8,689 nt of DNA from Bacillota bacterium. GTDB taxonomy: Bacteria; Bacillota; Clostridia; Acetivibrionales; DTU013. Of this stretch, positions 1-6,205 are shown one piece after another. The translations under genes and the position numbers were made by a program. Where the stretch lies: contig JAEYOM010000188.1 of assembly GCA_023411715.1 (NCBI GenBank), forward strand, positions 1 to 8,689, written 5' to 3'. The first letter of the stretch is position 1; each line of letters opens with the position of its first letter. Below the pieces are notes generated by a model that saw only the letters and a program-made list of their open reading frames with translations, was not told the DNA's origin and did no database searches.

Positions 1-56
1 CTCTCGAGTATCCGAATGCTTTCTCGCAGACGGATCGGATCGTTATCGTTTTTCAA
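1..56 (-). CDS. Start of a probable MarR-type regulator (partial, runs off the left edge)
   Basis: Only about 18 codons are in the window, so this is tentative. On the minus strand a GGAGG motif lies 9 bases before a TTG codon at 56-54. The frame from there is open to the edge and reads MKNDNDPIRLRESIRILE. A short charged start followed by LRES(I/L)R(I/V)LE resembles the first helix of some Clostridia MarR-family regulators; that resemblance is from memory and rests on very few residues. The gene would lie downstream of hgcA and hgcB on the same strand, so it could be part of the same transcript or have its own promoter in 57-120. It could also be an unrelated small protein. The ribosome binding site is the best evidence that a gene starts here. 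Confidence 0.4.
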   Translation of the reverse strand, partial: MKNDNDPIRLRESIRILE

Positions 57-99
57 TTATATATTCCTCCGTATTTCTTGAATGATTTTTCCGCCCTAT

Positions 100-115
100 C
101 GGCTGTTATCAGCCG
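100..115 (-). terminator. Short hairpin downstream of hgcB, possible weak terminator
   Basis: CGGCTG and CAGCCG form a perfect 6-bp stem around a four-base loop. It lies just past the tandem repeats that follow hgcB. No T-run follows on the minus strand, where the next bases are mixed and then A-rich, so it is not a classic intrinsic terminator. It could be a weak or factor-aided terminator, or an mRNA-stabilising 3' hairpin. Confidence 0.3.
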
Positions 116-120
116 TCAGC

Positions 121-237
121 TTATGAACAGCAGCCGCTTCCGCACCGTCCGCTTATGAACAGCAGCCGCTTCCGCACCGTTCGATTATGAACAGCGGCCG
201 CTTCCGCGACGTCCGCTTATGAACAGCAGCCGCTTCC
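121..237. repeat. 32-bp tandem repeat, four copies, the last inside the hgcB 3' end
   Basis: Copies of TTATGAACAGCAGCCGCTTC begin at 121, 153, 185 and 217, an exact 32-bp period. The first three are full length with a few substitutions (for example the base change at 196 and the variable 3' ends). The fourth matches for about 21 bases. Read on the minus strand, each copy holds the end of hgcB: codons for GSGCCS and the TAA stop. The period is not a multiple of three, so the three downstream copies fall in different frames, and the farthest is again in the hgcB frame. The array looks like a local tandem duplication of the gene's tail, not CRISPR or transposon DNA. Confidence 0.9.
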
Positions 238-519
238 CGACGAATCTGAACAGCCGCATTCAGGTTCTTTACCGGTAAGCATGCCATTTATGATGGCGGC
301 GGCGCAGCCTACACCAGGCTTGACGCTCACGGCTGAAAACGGGCAATTTAATGAACACGCGCCGCACTCCATACATGCATCCTTGTTGTTTATGACAGCC
401 TTTCGTTCAACGATGGAAAAAACGCCATGCGGGCATACCTCGGCACATTTACCGCAGCCCGTGCATTTTTTGGCATCAAGCTCAAGTGTGGCAACATTTC
501 TGAGATATTTATGTTTCAT
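217..519 (-). CDS. hgcB: HgcB, ferredoxin-like partner of the mercury methylation protein HgcA
   Basis: This is a 100-residue 2[4Fe-4S] ferredoxin. In the family it is thought to pass electrons to the HgcA corrinoid, and perhaps Hg(II), during methylmercury formation. Two cluster motifs are visible: Cys19/22/25/29 (CTGCGKCAEVCP) and Cys49/52/55/59 (CMECGACSLNCP). A lone Cys72 follows in GVGCAAAI, and the C-terminus carries Cys88, Cys90 and the vicinal pair Cys98-Cys99. The CMECGAC motif, the lone Cys and the terminal Cys pair separate HgcB from ordinary ferredoxins. The ATG at 519 was chosen because GGAG lies 8 bases upstream; a GTG at 528 overlaps that site and is unlikely. The gene follows hgcA with a 16-base gap and is surely co-transcribed. 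Its last codons and stop lie in the first unit of a 32-bp tandem repeat. Confidence 0.95.
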   Translation of the reverse strand: MKHKYLRNVATLELDAKKCTGCGKCAEVCPHGVFSIVERKAVINNKDACMECGACSLNCPFSAVSVKPGVGCAAAIINGMLTGKEPECGCSDSSGSGCCS

Positions 520-535
520 AACGCTCACTCCTCAA

Positions 536-1681
536 CTAAAAAAGTTTCAGCACCATATCCAAAATGATCAATAACAGTCCCAATGCCAGAGATATAAGTA
601 TAGGCGGCAGTGAGAGCTGCATTTCGCGCTTTACTCCCGAAAACGACGTATAAGTGGAACAGCCTGTAAAGTTCAGTGCCAGATACGCTGAGACAGCAGG
701 GAGGACCAGTATATAAGCAATCGAAACCAACCAGCCGAAAGCGGGTGTTCCGGGAAGGCCGTTCATGAACAATATGCCGGCGGCCCACGCCATTCCAAGG
801 AGCCAACCCTTGAAAGAAAATGCCCTGCCGGGTATAAAAGGCAGCAGCACAGGTGTAAGGACCGTTCCTATGAATATGGCCCCGGCAAGCGCATACAGGT
901 CTGTTGCGCCGAAATGGCCGATACCTGCCATATTCAGTATAAATAGTATTCCCAGAACTATCAGGAACGGCTTGATCGCACCGACCAACTCATTAGGCGT
1001 CAATACCAGGCGGTCTATAATGTTGAACCTCACTGTCCTCATACCGGCGTCGGCTTTCATACCGTTCCCGATATACTCCTTAATATCGGCAGCTCTGACG
1101 GGACCGTAATTCACCCTGAAACCCGTCTGCTTGGTTACCGTGAAAGCCGACACCCCGGATGCTCCAAGCTGCGGAAGAATAATTTCGCGATGTGTGATTA
1201 TAGAGTCAAGTCTGACCTTGCGTATCCTGTCGATGAGCTCGTTTGTACCGAACGTGCCCTTACCTGCGGCGCACCATACGTTGATGCCTTTCGTGTCAAG
1301 CACGAGTATCCATGCATTGAGTTCTGCAAGCTCCATCCGAAGGCTGTCGAACGTCATCTTGTAGTTGGCTGTCACAAGAACCGGCGACGAAGCGTCAGGC
1401 TCGCCGACGCAATAAATTCCCGGTTCGATCCTGTAGTTGTCGCGTCCGAAGCCGAACCGCATCCTGACCGACCCCCACATATCCGAAGGCAGCAGTTTCG
1501 TCGAGACCCTCTGTACCGGTCCGGCAGGCGTGGATATGGTTCCCGTTACCCATGAGGCGCTTGGGGAATATTTCATCCGTATTTTTTCAGGTTGGCAGCA
1601 GCATGCACCCGCAGCCGATGGGGCTCTTAGGCGCACTTTCAGCGGCGTTGCATCAGTTTTTTTCAAATTGTCAGCCTTCAT
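536..1681 (-). CDS. hgcA: HgcA, membrane corrinoid protein required for mercury methylation
   Basis: The 381-residue protein has the HgcA layout. A soluble corrinoid-binding domain (about 40-215) contains the diagnostic cap-helix motif NVWCAAGK at 134-141, with Cys137 the expected lower cobalt ligand. Five hydrophobic helices follow, near 233-251, 260-283, 292-310, 316-338 and 359-379. The NFTGCSTYTS segment at 337-346 also fits the family. HgcA is thought to carry a methyl group on its corrinoid and transfer it to Hg(II); the natural role is unsettled. The ATG at 1681 follows GGAG by 8 bases; the GTG at 1690 overlaps that site and was rejected. The first 30 residues form a tail with a Cys triplet (27-29), extra to the core domain. 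A promoter lies about 35 bases upstream. No frameshift or missing key residue is seen. Confidence 0.96.
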   Translation of the reverse strand: MKADNLKKTDATPLKVRLRAPSAAGACCCQPEKIRMKYSPSASWVTGTISTPAGPVQRVSTKLLPSDMWGSVRMRFGFGRDNYRIEPGIYCVGEPDASSPVLVTANYKMTFDSLRMELAELNAWILVLDTKGINVWCAAGKGTFGTNELIDRIRKVRLDSIITHREIILPQLGASGVSAFTVTKQTGFRVNYGPVRAADIKEYIGNGMKADAGMRTVRFNIIDRLVLTPNELVGAIKPFLIVLGILFILNMAGIGHFGATDLYALAGAIFIGTVLTPVLLPFIPGRAFSFKGWLLGMAWAAGILFMNGLPGTPAFGWLVSIAYILVLPAVSAYLALNFTGCSTYTSFSGVKREMQLSLPPILISLALGLLLIILDMVLKLF

Positions 1682-1714
1682 AAAAATCACTCCGTCTAAT
1701 TATTGCTTTACTGT

Positions 1715-1744
1715 ATTATATATCCATTGCTCGATGGTTGCAAT
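1715..1744 (-). promoter_or_regulatory. hgcAB promoter with an overlapping dyad
   Basis: On the minus strand TTGCAA (1743-1738) and TATAAT (1720-1715) are separated by exactly 17 bases, a near-consensus sigma-A promoter. Transcription would begin near 1708, leaving a 5' leader of about 27 bases before the hgcA ATG. ATTGC (1726-1730) and GCAAT (1740-1744) form an inverted repeat with a 9-base gap. It covers the -35 element and most of the spacer, where a repressor could block polymerase. The promoter call is strong; the operator idea is inference. Confidence 0.7.
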
Positions 1745-1894
1745 ATAAAATAATTGTAATTCACAACTGATGAGTCCGGCAAGGAAACCGGCAAGGAGTC
1801 CGCCCGTGCTTGAAGTATGTTTCAGGAATGTGTAATATGGTAATAGTAATATACCGAAATTAACTTATTTTTCGGAAAAGGAAACCCAACGCAT
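1745..1894. other. Divergent intergenic region between hgcA and the small membrane protein gene
   Basis: This gap separates hgcA from a plus-strand gene. A weak plus-strand promoter candidate is TTGAAG (1810-1815), 17 bases, TAATAT (1833-1838). A direct repeat CCGGCAAGGA occurs at 1776-1785 and 1788-1797. On the minus strand an open frame without a start codon reads across it and contains GGLLAGFLAGLIS; it ends in a TAA near 1706 and is bounded upstream by another TAA near 1869. It may be a gene remnant or chance. CCGAAA (1854-1859) and TTTCGG (1870-1875) can form a small hairpin. No known riboswitch was recognised. Confidence 0.4.
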
Positions 1895-2260
1895 ATGGAT
1901 AATTTCGTTCTTGTTATTGCAGTTATAAGCATCATTTTTATACTCGCAGCGATCTTTTTAGGAAGACTGAAGAAGCGCTGGCCGAAGTATATACCCGCAA
2001 TTTTTGCGGCTGTGGCGGCGATCGCCTCGTTCGTAAAGGCAAAATGGTTTTCCGAAGGTTTCGAAGCCCTGGGGTATTTTGTATTTATGCTCATTGCGCT
2101 TATAATTTTCATAACAGCCTTGATCGCAGCATCGGCGATCGAGATAATCAGCTTAAGAAAACGGCGTACCGGCGGTGGATTTGACAGAACGGGGCCTGAC
2201 AACGGGGGAACTGACAGAACGGGGCCTGATAACGGGGGATCTGATGGCGCATCTGAATGA
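1895..2260 (+). CDS. Small membrane protein with a repetitive acidic/Gly tail, function unknown
   Basis: I do not recognise a function. The 121-residue protein has a strongly hydrophobic N-terminal helix (about 4-22), a basic stretch (GRLKKRWPK), a second hydrophobic segment (about 31-47) and a third near 60-85. This suggests two or three membrane spans. The layout recalls small YesK-type membrane proteins, but that is only a guess. The last 30 residues are soluble and contain two copies of DRTGPDNGG, encoded by a 30-bp DNA repeat. The ATG lies well downstream of a weak purine-rich stretch (AAAAGGAAA), so initiation may be poor. The gene ends 41 bases before the nicotinamidase gene on the same strand, so the two may share a transcript. 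Confidence 0.7.
   Translation: MDNFVLVIAVISIIFILAAIFLGRLKKRWPKYIPAIFAAVAAIASFVKAKWFSEGFEALGYFVFMLIALIIFITALIAASAIEIISLRKRRTGGGFDRTGPDNGGTDRTGPDNGGSDGASE
2182..2241 (+). repeat. 30-bp in-frame tandem duplication in the membrane protein gene
   Basis: Two copies of a unit starting TGACAGAACGGGGCCTGA lie at 2182-2211 and 2212-2241 and differ at only a few bases. The unit is ten codons, so it adds DRTGPDNGG(T/S) repeats without changing the frame. The start of a third, diverged copy follows at 2242. Confidence 0.85.
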
Positions 2261-2301
2261 TAGAATCAGGATGAAAAGGGATCTAATTTTGGAGGTGTGA
2301 T

Positions 2302-2979
2302 ATGGAACGTCCGGATAGGAAAAAGTTCATCGATAAAAGTGTGAAAACTCTTGAAGGCTTGCTGGACTTGATCGATAATCTTCCCGAACTGGAGCTCGGC
2401 GAGCTGCAGCATGATAAAACTGCATTGGTGATCATCGATATGATAAACGGTTTTACAAGGGAGGGCGCCCTGAAAAGTGCGAGGATCGAAGCATTGATTC
2501 GAACAATTGCGGAACTGTCCGGGGAATGCAGCAAAAGAGGCATAGCCCGGATCATGTTCGCCGACAACCATACTGGTGCCTCGCCCGAATTCGGCGCCTA
2601 TCCGGTCCACTGCCTGAAAGGGACGACTGAAAGCGAGCTTGTTGACGAACTCAAATCGCCCGGCGGTTACCTGCTGATACACAAGAATTCCACAAACGGT
2701 TTTCTGGAGGACGATTTTATCAAATGGCTGAAGGGCAACGGCCGGATAAAGAATTTTATAGTTGTCGGCGACTGTACCGATATATGCATACAACAGTTCG
2801 CCGTCACGCTGAAGACCTGGTTTAACAGGCTTGATGAGGAATCCCGGGTCATAGTTCCCGTAAATGCGGTAGATACGTTCGATCTGGGGCTGCATGACGG
2901 AGACCTGCTGAATGCGGTAGCTCTGTTCAGCCTGGCGGGGAGTGGTATAGAACTGGTTTCAGGCATCAAAATTCAGTAA
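2302..2979 (+). CDS. pncA: Nicotinamidase (isochorismatase-family cysteine hydrolase)
   Basis: The 225-residue enzyme is predicted to deamidate nicotinamide to nicotinate in the cytoplasm. The catalytic triad of the family is visible: Asp46 in VIIDMINGF, Lys128 in IHKNSTNGF and Cys162 in GDCTDICI. Metal-site residues typical of nicotinamidases are present in DNH (Asp88, His90) and in YPVHCLKGT (His103). That HCLKGT segment favours nicotinamidase over other isochorismatase-like hydrolases. About 38 residues before the first core strand form a charged helical N-terminal extension. GGAGG lies 6 bases before the ATG, a strong site. The neighbour 40 bases downstream is nicotinate phosphoribosyltransferase, which uses its product, so the pair fits NAD salvage. 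Confidence 0.9.
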   Translation: MERPDRKKFIDKSVKTLEGLLDLIDNLPELELGELQHDKTALVIIDMINGFTREGALKSARIEALIRTIAELSGECSKRGIARIMFADNHTGASPEFGAYPVHCLKGTTESELVDELKSPGGYLLIHKNSTNGFLEDDFIKWLKGNGRIKNFIVVGDCTDICIQQFAVTLKTWFNRLDEESRVIVPVNAVDTFDLGLHDGDLLNAVALFSLAGSGIELVSGIKIQ

Positions 2980-3019
2980 TATTCTAAATCAATTTGGCAG
3001 GCAGACAGAAAAGAGGCGT

Positions 3020-4468
3020 TTGAAATTGGACAGACAGAACATGACAATGCTCACAGATTTTTATGAGATAACGATGGCGAACGGCTACCTTCAAAACGGA
3101 CTTAAGGATATGGTTGCATATTTTGACATGTTCTTCAGAAGAGTCCCCGACAGCGGCGGGTTCGCCATTATGGCCGGAGTGGAGCAATTCATGGAGTACT
3201 TGAAAAATCTTACCTTCACTGAAAGCGATATAGACTATCTCAGAAGCAAACAGCAGTTTACTGAAGAATTCCTGGACTATCTGAAGGATTTCAGATTTTC
3301 TTGCGATGTATGGGCCATACCCGAGGGCACTCCCATTTTCCCGGGCGAGCCGGTCGTGACCGTAAGGGGCCCCGTCATAGAGGCGCAATTCATTGAAACC
3401 ATGCTTTTGCTTTCGATAAACCACCAGAGCCTTATTGCCACGAAGGCAAACAGGATAGTACGCGCGGCGCAGGGCAGGGCGGTCATGGAATTCGGCTCGA
3501 GACGCGCACAGGGATGCGACGGCGCAATATACGGCGCGCGGGCCGCGTACATAGGGGGATGCGTTGGAACGGCCTGTACGATCACAGACCGGGATTATGG
3601 CGTAAAGGCGTTGGGCACCATGGCGCACAGCTGGATACAGATATTTCCGACCGAACTCGATGCATTCAGGGCATATGCGCGGACATATCCTTCCGACTGC
3701 ACACTGCTCGTTGATACCTACAATGTGCTGAAATCAGGGATACCGAACGCAATAAGGGCATTCAATGAAGAGATAGTGCCCAGGGGCTTCAGGCCAAAGG
3801 GCGTCAGGATAGACAGCGGAGACATCACATATCTTTCGAAAAAAGCCAGGAAGCTGCTTGATGAGGCTGGATACGAGGACTGTGCCATAGTCGCGTCCAA
3901 TTCTCTCGACGAATTCATCATACGGGATCTTCTGACGCAGGGAGCGAGGGTGGATTCGTTCGGCGTCGGCGAAAGACTGATAACATCCGAATCCGAGCCT
4001 GTTTTCGGAGGGGTCTACAAACTGAGCGCGATCGAAGGTGATGGCCGTGTCATCCCGAAAATCAAGCTAAGCGAAAACGTAGGGAAGATCACGAACCCTG
4101 GTTACAAGCTGCTCTGGCGGCTGTTCGACAAAGACACCGGAAAGGCTATCGCCGATGTTATAACGCTGCATGACGAGGTCATCGATGAATCCGGGCCATA
4201 TGAATTGTTCGATCCGGAATTTACATGGAAGCGGAAGCTTGTCGCTAACTTTACTGCAAAAAGGCTTATGGTTCAGCTGTTTTCCAACGGAAACTGTGTG
4301 TATCAAAGCCCGACACTCAACGAAATCAGGAGATACTGCAGCGAGCAGGTCGATACGCTCTGGGACGAGGTAAAGCGGTTCGAAAACCCGCACAATTACT
4401 ATGTGGATCTGTCGCAGAAGCTTTGGGACATGAAGGAGAAACTGCTGCATGAGTATTCTATGAAGTAG
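3020..4468 (+). CDS. pncB: Nicotinate phosphoribosyltransferase
   Basis: This enzyme joins nicotinate and PRPP to give nicotinate mononucleotide, the entry step of the Preiss-Handler NAD pathway, usually with ATP hydrolysis. The 482-residue length fits the long bacterial form. Family landmarks are TDFYEITMANGY (12-23), FGSRRAQG (158-165), GTMAHSW with the expected phosphorylated His203, RIDSGD (263-268) and DSFGVGERL (312-320). No ATG start fits the ribosome binding site. AAGAGG at 3011-3016 is 3 bases from the TTG at 3020 but 9 bases from a second TTG at 3026, which may be the true start and would shorten the protein by two residues. An ATG at 3041 has no binding site. It follows the nicotinamidase gene by 40 bases and is probably in the same operon. 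The stop is TAG. Confidence 0.93.
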   Translation: MKLDRQNMTMLTDFYEITMANGYLQNGLKDMVAYFDMFFRRVPDSGGFAIMAGVEQFMEYLKNLTFTESDIDYLRSKQQFTEEFLDYLKDFRFSCDVWAIPEGTPIFPGEPVVTVRGPVIEAQFIETMLLLSINHQSLIATKANRIVRAAQGRAVMEFGSRRAQGCDGAIYGARAAYIGGCVGTACTITDRDYGVKALGTMAHSWIQIFPTELDAFRAYARTYPSDCTLLVDTYNVLKSGIPNAIRAFNEEIVPRGFRPKGVRIDSGDITYLSKKARKLLDEAGYEDCAIVASNSLDEFIIRDLLTQGARVDSFGVGERLITSESEPVFGGVYKLSAIEGDGRVIPKIKLSENVGKITNPGYKLLWRLFDKDTGKAIADVITLHDEVIDESGPYELFDPEFTWKRKLVANFTAKRLMVQLFSNGNCVYQSPTLNEIRRYCSEQVDTLWDEVKRFENPHNYYVDLSQKLWDMKEKLLHEYSMK

Positions 4469-4672
4469 GCTGCAAGAAAGCTTTGTGATTCTTTCATGGA
4501 TACGAAACTGGAATCGGTCTTTAAGGCAAAAGGCATAGCCGAGCTTGTAATCGCAGGGATGCAGACTGTATTCCGTATCGATACGTCGGTCAAGGAGGCT
4601 TACAGCATGGGCTCACAGAAATATCCTTGTTACGGACGCCCCATACGCCATATGACAGCGATGAATTAAAAG
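4469..4672 (+). pseudogene. Degraded remnant of an isochorismatase-family cysteine hydrolase
   Basis: Directly after the pncB stop, and in the same frame, the translation resembles the second half of this family: CDSFMDTKLESVFKAKGI, then ELVIAGMQTVFRIDTSV. It lines up with YNSAFHKTELREYLESKGI and ILAGLQTEYCIDATC of the intact gene at 6206. The catalytic Cys is replaced by Arg (CGT where TGT is expected), and the Glu before it by Val. After about 4620 homology jumps frame: LVTDA and then HTPYDSDELK are readable only in other frames, so at least two small indels are present. There is no N-terminal half with its Asp or Lys and no ribosome binding site. Its codon use is like pncB, not like the AT-rich gene at 6206, so it is not a recent copy of that gene. 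The end overlaps the 3' end of the LysR gene. Confidence 0.75.
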
Positions 4673-5526
4673 TCAGCCAGCCATTGACTTACTGCTGCTG
4701 AATTAATTCGTTGGCTGTTTATTAGCGTATAGCTTTCTATATTTGGCGGCGTGCTTTCGAGTAGCTTTACTTCCACTAGTGAGCCTTCTTCCAGAAATCT
4801 CCTGACGGCGGTCTCCATCATGAAGCTAAAACCAATTCCTTCTTTTAAAAAATTTATGATGCTGCTGCTAATATTGATACTCAGTGGATATACGTAATTT
4901 TTCGGGAAAATTGAGTAGAACCATTCCTGAAATGGGCCGGTCATAATTGCAGAGCACAATAAAGGCAGATTTCTAAGCTCGTCGTCTGTGATACCGCATG
5001 CAGTGTCACTATTCTGTGAACCGGTAACCAATATGATTTTGTCGCTATGGAAAGGCTCACATATGAATTTAGGAGATTTGATATCCAAATATGTAAATGC
5101 AATATCTAACTGATCCTCATGAAGCATTTGTATCAGTTCTTCACTGTGTTCAATAATAACTTTCACCGCAATTTTTGTATTTTGCTGCATATACTTTAGG
5201 ACCATGTCCTGCACGTGGCAATCGTAAATAGAGTGTACAGCGCCAATATTAAGTGTATCTTTGAATAATTCCAGGGCTTTAAGCCGAAAAACAGCGGATT
5301 CCTGTATACTTAGCAATTGCTTTGCGTAGGGAAGAAAAGCTTCTCCCGCTTTCGTCAGTTCCACATTCTTATTTGTCCGGGTAAACAGGGTTTCTCCTAT
5401 ATTATTTTCCAGATGTTTTATCCTGCTGGTGATGGCAGACTGAACCATATGGAGCTGTGCAGCTGTTTTAGTAAAGTTTTTCAGCTTGGCCAAGTAAATG
5501 AAGGTTATTAAAAGATCATAGTCCAT
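4666..5526 (-). CDS. LysR-family transcriptional regulator
   Basis: The 286-residue protein has the family layout: an N-terminal winged helix-turn-helix (about 3-62) with FTKTAAQLHMVQSAITSRIK and the characteristic ENNIGETLFTRTNKNVELT wing, a linker helix, and a periplasmic-binding-like effector domain (about 90-286). The effector is unknown. The ATG at 5526 has an in-frame TAG two codons upstream, so no longer start is possible. The ribosome binding site is weak, which is common for such regulators. It is divergent from the GlcG-like gene at 5693, with a long palindrome between them. By the usual pattern of the family it should control that gene and repress itself. At its 3' end it converges on the hydrolase remnant after pncB. 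Confidence 0.93.
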   Translation of the reverse strand: MDYDLLITFIYLAKLKNFTKTAAQLHMVQSAITSRIKHLENNIGETLFTRTNKNVELTKAGEAFLPYAKQLLSIQESAVFRLKALELFKDTLNIGAVHSIYDCHVQDMVLKYMQQNTKIAVKVIIEHSEELIQMLHEDQLDIAFTYLDIKSPKFICEPFHSDKIILVTGSQNSDTACGITDDELRNLPLLCSAIMTGPFQEWFYSIFPKNYVYPLSINISSSIINFLKEGIGFSFMMETAVRRFLEEGSLVEVKLLESTPPNIESYTLINSQRINSAAVSQWLADF

Positions 5527-5553
5527 ACACTAAATCGCGCCTTATCAATAATT

Positions 5554-5584
5554 AATATTTTCGATAGTTACTATTGAATATATT
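5554..5584. promoter_or_regulatory. 31-bp near-perfect palindrome, probable LysR operator
   Basis: The sequence is symmetric about base 5569, with 13 of 15 base pairs matching. The core is ATAGTTACTAT (5564-5574), flanked by TTC/GAA and AATAT/ATATT. Mismatches are only at 5563/5575 and 5559/5579. It holds LysR-type T-N11-A spacing and ends just upstream of the -35 box of the gene at 5693, centred about 54 bases before its likely start site. That is where an activating LysR protein usually binds. It also lies in the upstream region of the lysR gene itself, which fits autorepression. Confidence 0.7.
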
Positions 5585-5587
5585 CGC

Positions 5588-5616
5588 TAGACAAGTTAAA
5601 AAACCTCTTTTATAAT
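5588..5616 (+). promoter_or_regulatory. Promoter of the GlcG-like gene
   Basis: TAGACA (5588-5593), a 17-base spacer and TATAAT (5611-5616) make a sigma-A promoter with a consensus -10 box and a weaker -35 box. Transcription would begin near 5623, about 70 bases before the ATG. The -35 box abuts the palindrome, as expected for LysR control. Confidence 0.7.
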
Positions 5617-5692
5617 TGGAACATCAAATTGATTTAAAATAAACCCGGGCATTTCGCAAATAGAAAGTAATAAAATAAGGAGTAAACAGACT

Positions 5693-6124
5693 ATGAATAA
5701 ATTGTTTATGAAACCCACATTGACCCTTGAAGCTGCTAAAGTGATTTCTTCCGCTGCCGAAGCTGAAGCTGACAAAAACGGTTGGGCTGTAGCTATCGCA
5801 GTGACGGATGATAGAGGGGAATTAATACATTTTATAAGAAAGGATAACACCACAAATGCAGCGGTAGGTATAGCACAAAAGAAAGCCTTCCATGCAGCAG
5901 ATTACCGGCGAAGTACCGAATATCATGAGAAACTATTGGCAGAGGGAAGCGAGAATATCGGGATACTGATTCTGCCTAAGTGCATGCCTATTGAAGGGGG
6001 CATACCATTGATGTATGAAGGTAATGTCGTAGGAGCAATAGGAGTAAGCGGTGCAGCATCAGACGATGATGGACGAGTTGCACAAAAAGGCAGCGAAGCC
6101 TTTGAAAAATTAATGGCAGACTGA
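5693..6124 (+). CDS. GlcG/HbpS-family (DUF336) protein, possible heme or cofactor binding
   Basis: The 143-residue protein matches the GlcG/HbpS family, also found as the C-terminal domain of PduO. Visible landmarks are the leading helix LTLEAAKVISSAAEAEADKN, the strand AVAIAVTDDRGELIHFIRKD, the KKAFHAA segment, then EGGIPLMYEGNVVGAIGVSG and the acidic stretch ASDDDGRVAQKG near the end. Some members bind heme or corrinoid-related cofactors; the substrate or role here is not visible. No signal peptide is seen, so it is likely cytoplasmic. AAGGAG lies 10 bases before the ATG. It is divergent from lysR and is followed after 81 bases by a cysteine hydrolase gene, so the two may be expressed together under LysR control. 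Confidence 0.88.
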   Translation: MNKLFMKPTLTLEAAKVISSAAEAEADKNGWAVAIAVTDDRGELIHFIRKDNTTNAAVGIAQKKAFHAADYRRSTEYHEKLLAEGSENIGILILPKCMPIEGGIPLMYEGNVVGAIGVSGAASDDDGRVAQKGSEAFEKLMAD

Positions 6125-6170
6125 TTTAATAAGCTATTACTATGTTTAAGTTAACCAAGACTAAGTAAAG

Positions 6171-6192
6171 ATTGCTTATATTTTTAAGCGAT
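6171..6192 (+). other. Hairpin next to the ribosome binding site of the cysteine hydrolase gene
   Basis: ATTGCTTA (6171-6178) and TAAGCGAT (6185-6192) can pair, with one G-T wobble, around a six-base loop. The AGGAGG at 6193-6198 follows immediately. It could affect translation start or mRNA stability, or be chance in AT-rich DNA. Confidence 0.3.
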
Positions 6193-6205
6193 AGGAGGAA
6201 AATAT

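Noticed and set aside
121..237. CRISPR array
   Set aside because: The 32-bp units are directly adjacent with no unique spacers, and they are copies of the hgcB 3' end.
281..574. Long plus-strand open frames across hgcA and hgcB
   Set aside because: They are antisense shadows of clearly recognised genes and have no ribosome binding sites or family features.
1767..1787. Hammerhead ribozyme core (CTGATGAG followed by GAAA)
   Set aside because: The flanking stems do not form around the core and no cleavage site is placed correctly.
4466..4468. Read-through of the pncB TAG (for example pyrrolysine)
   Set aside because: The frame after it is a decayed hydrolase with lost catalytic residue and frame jumps, not a functional extension; hgcA also ends in TAG.
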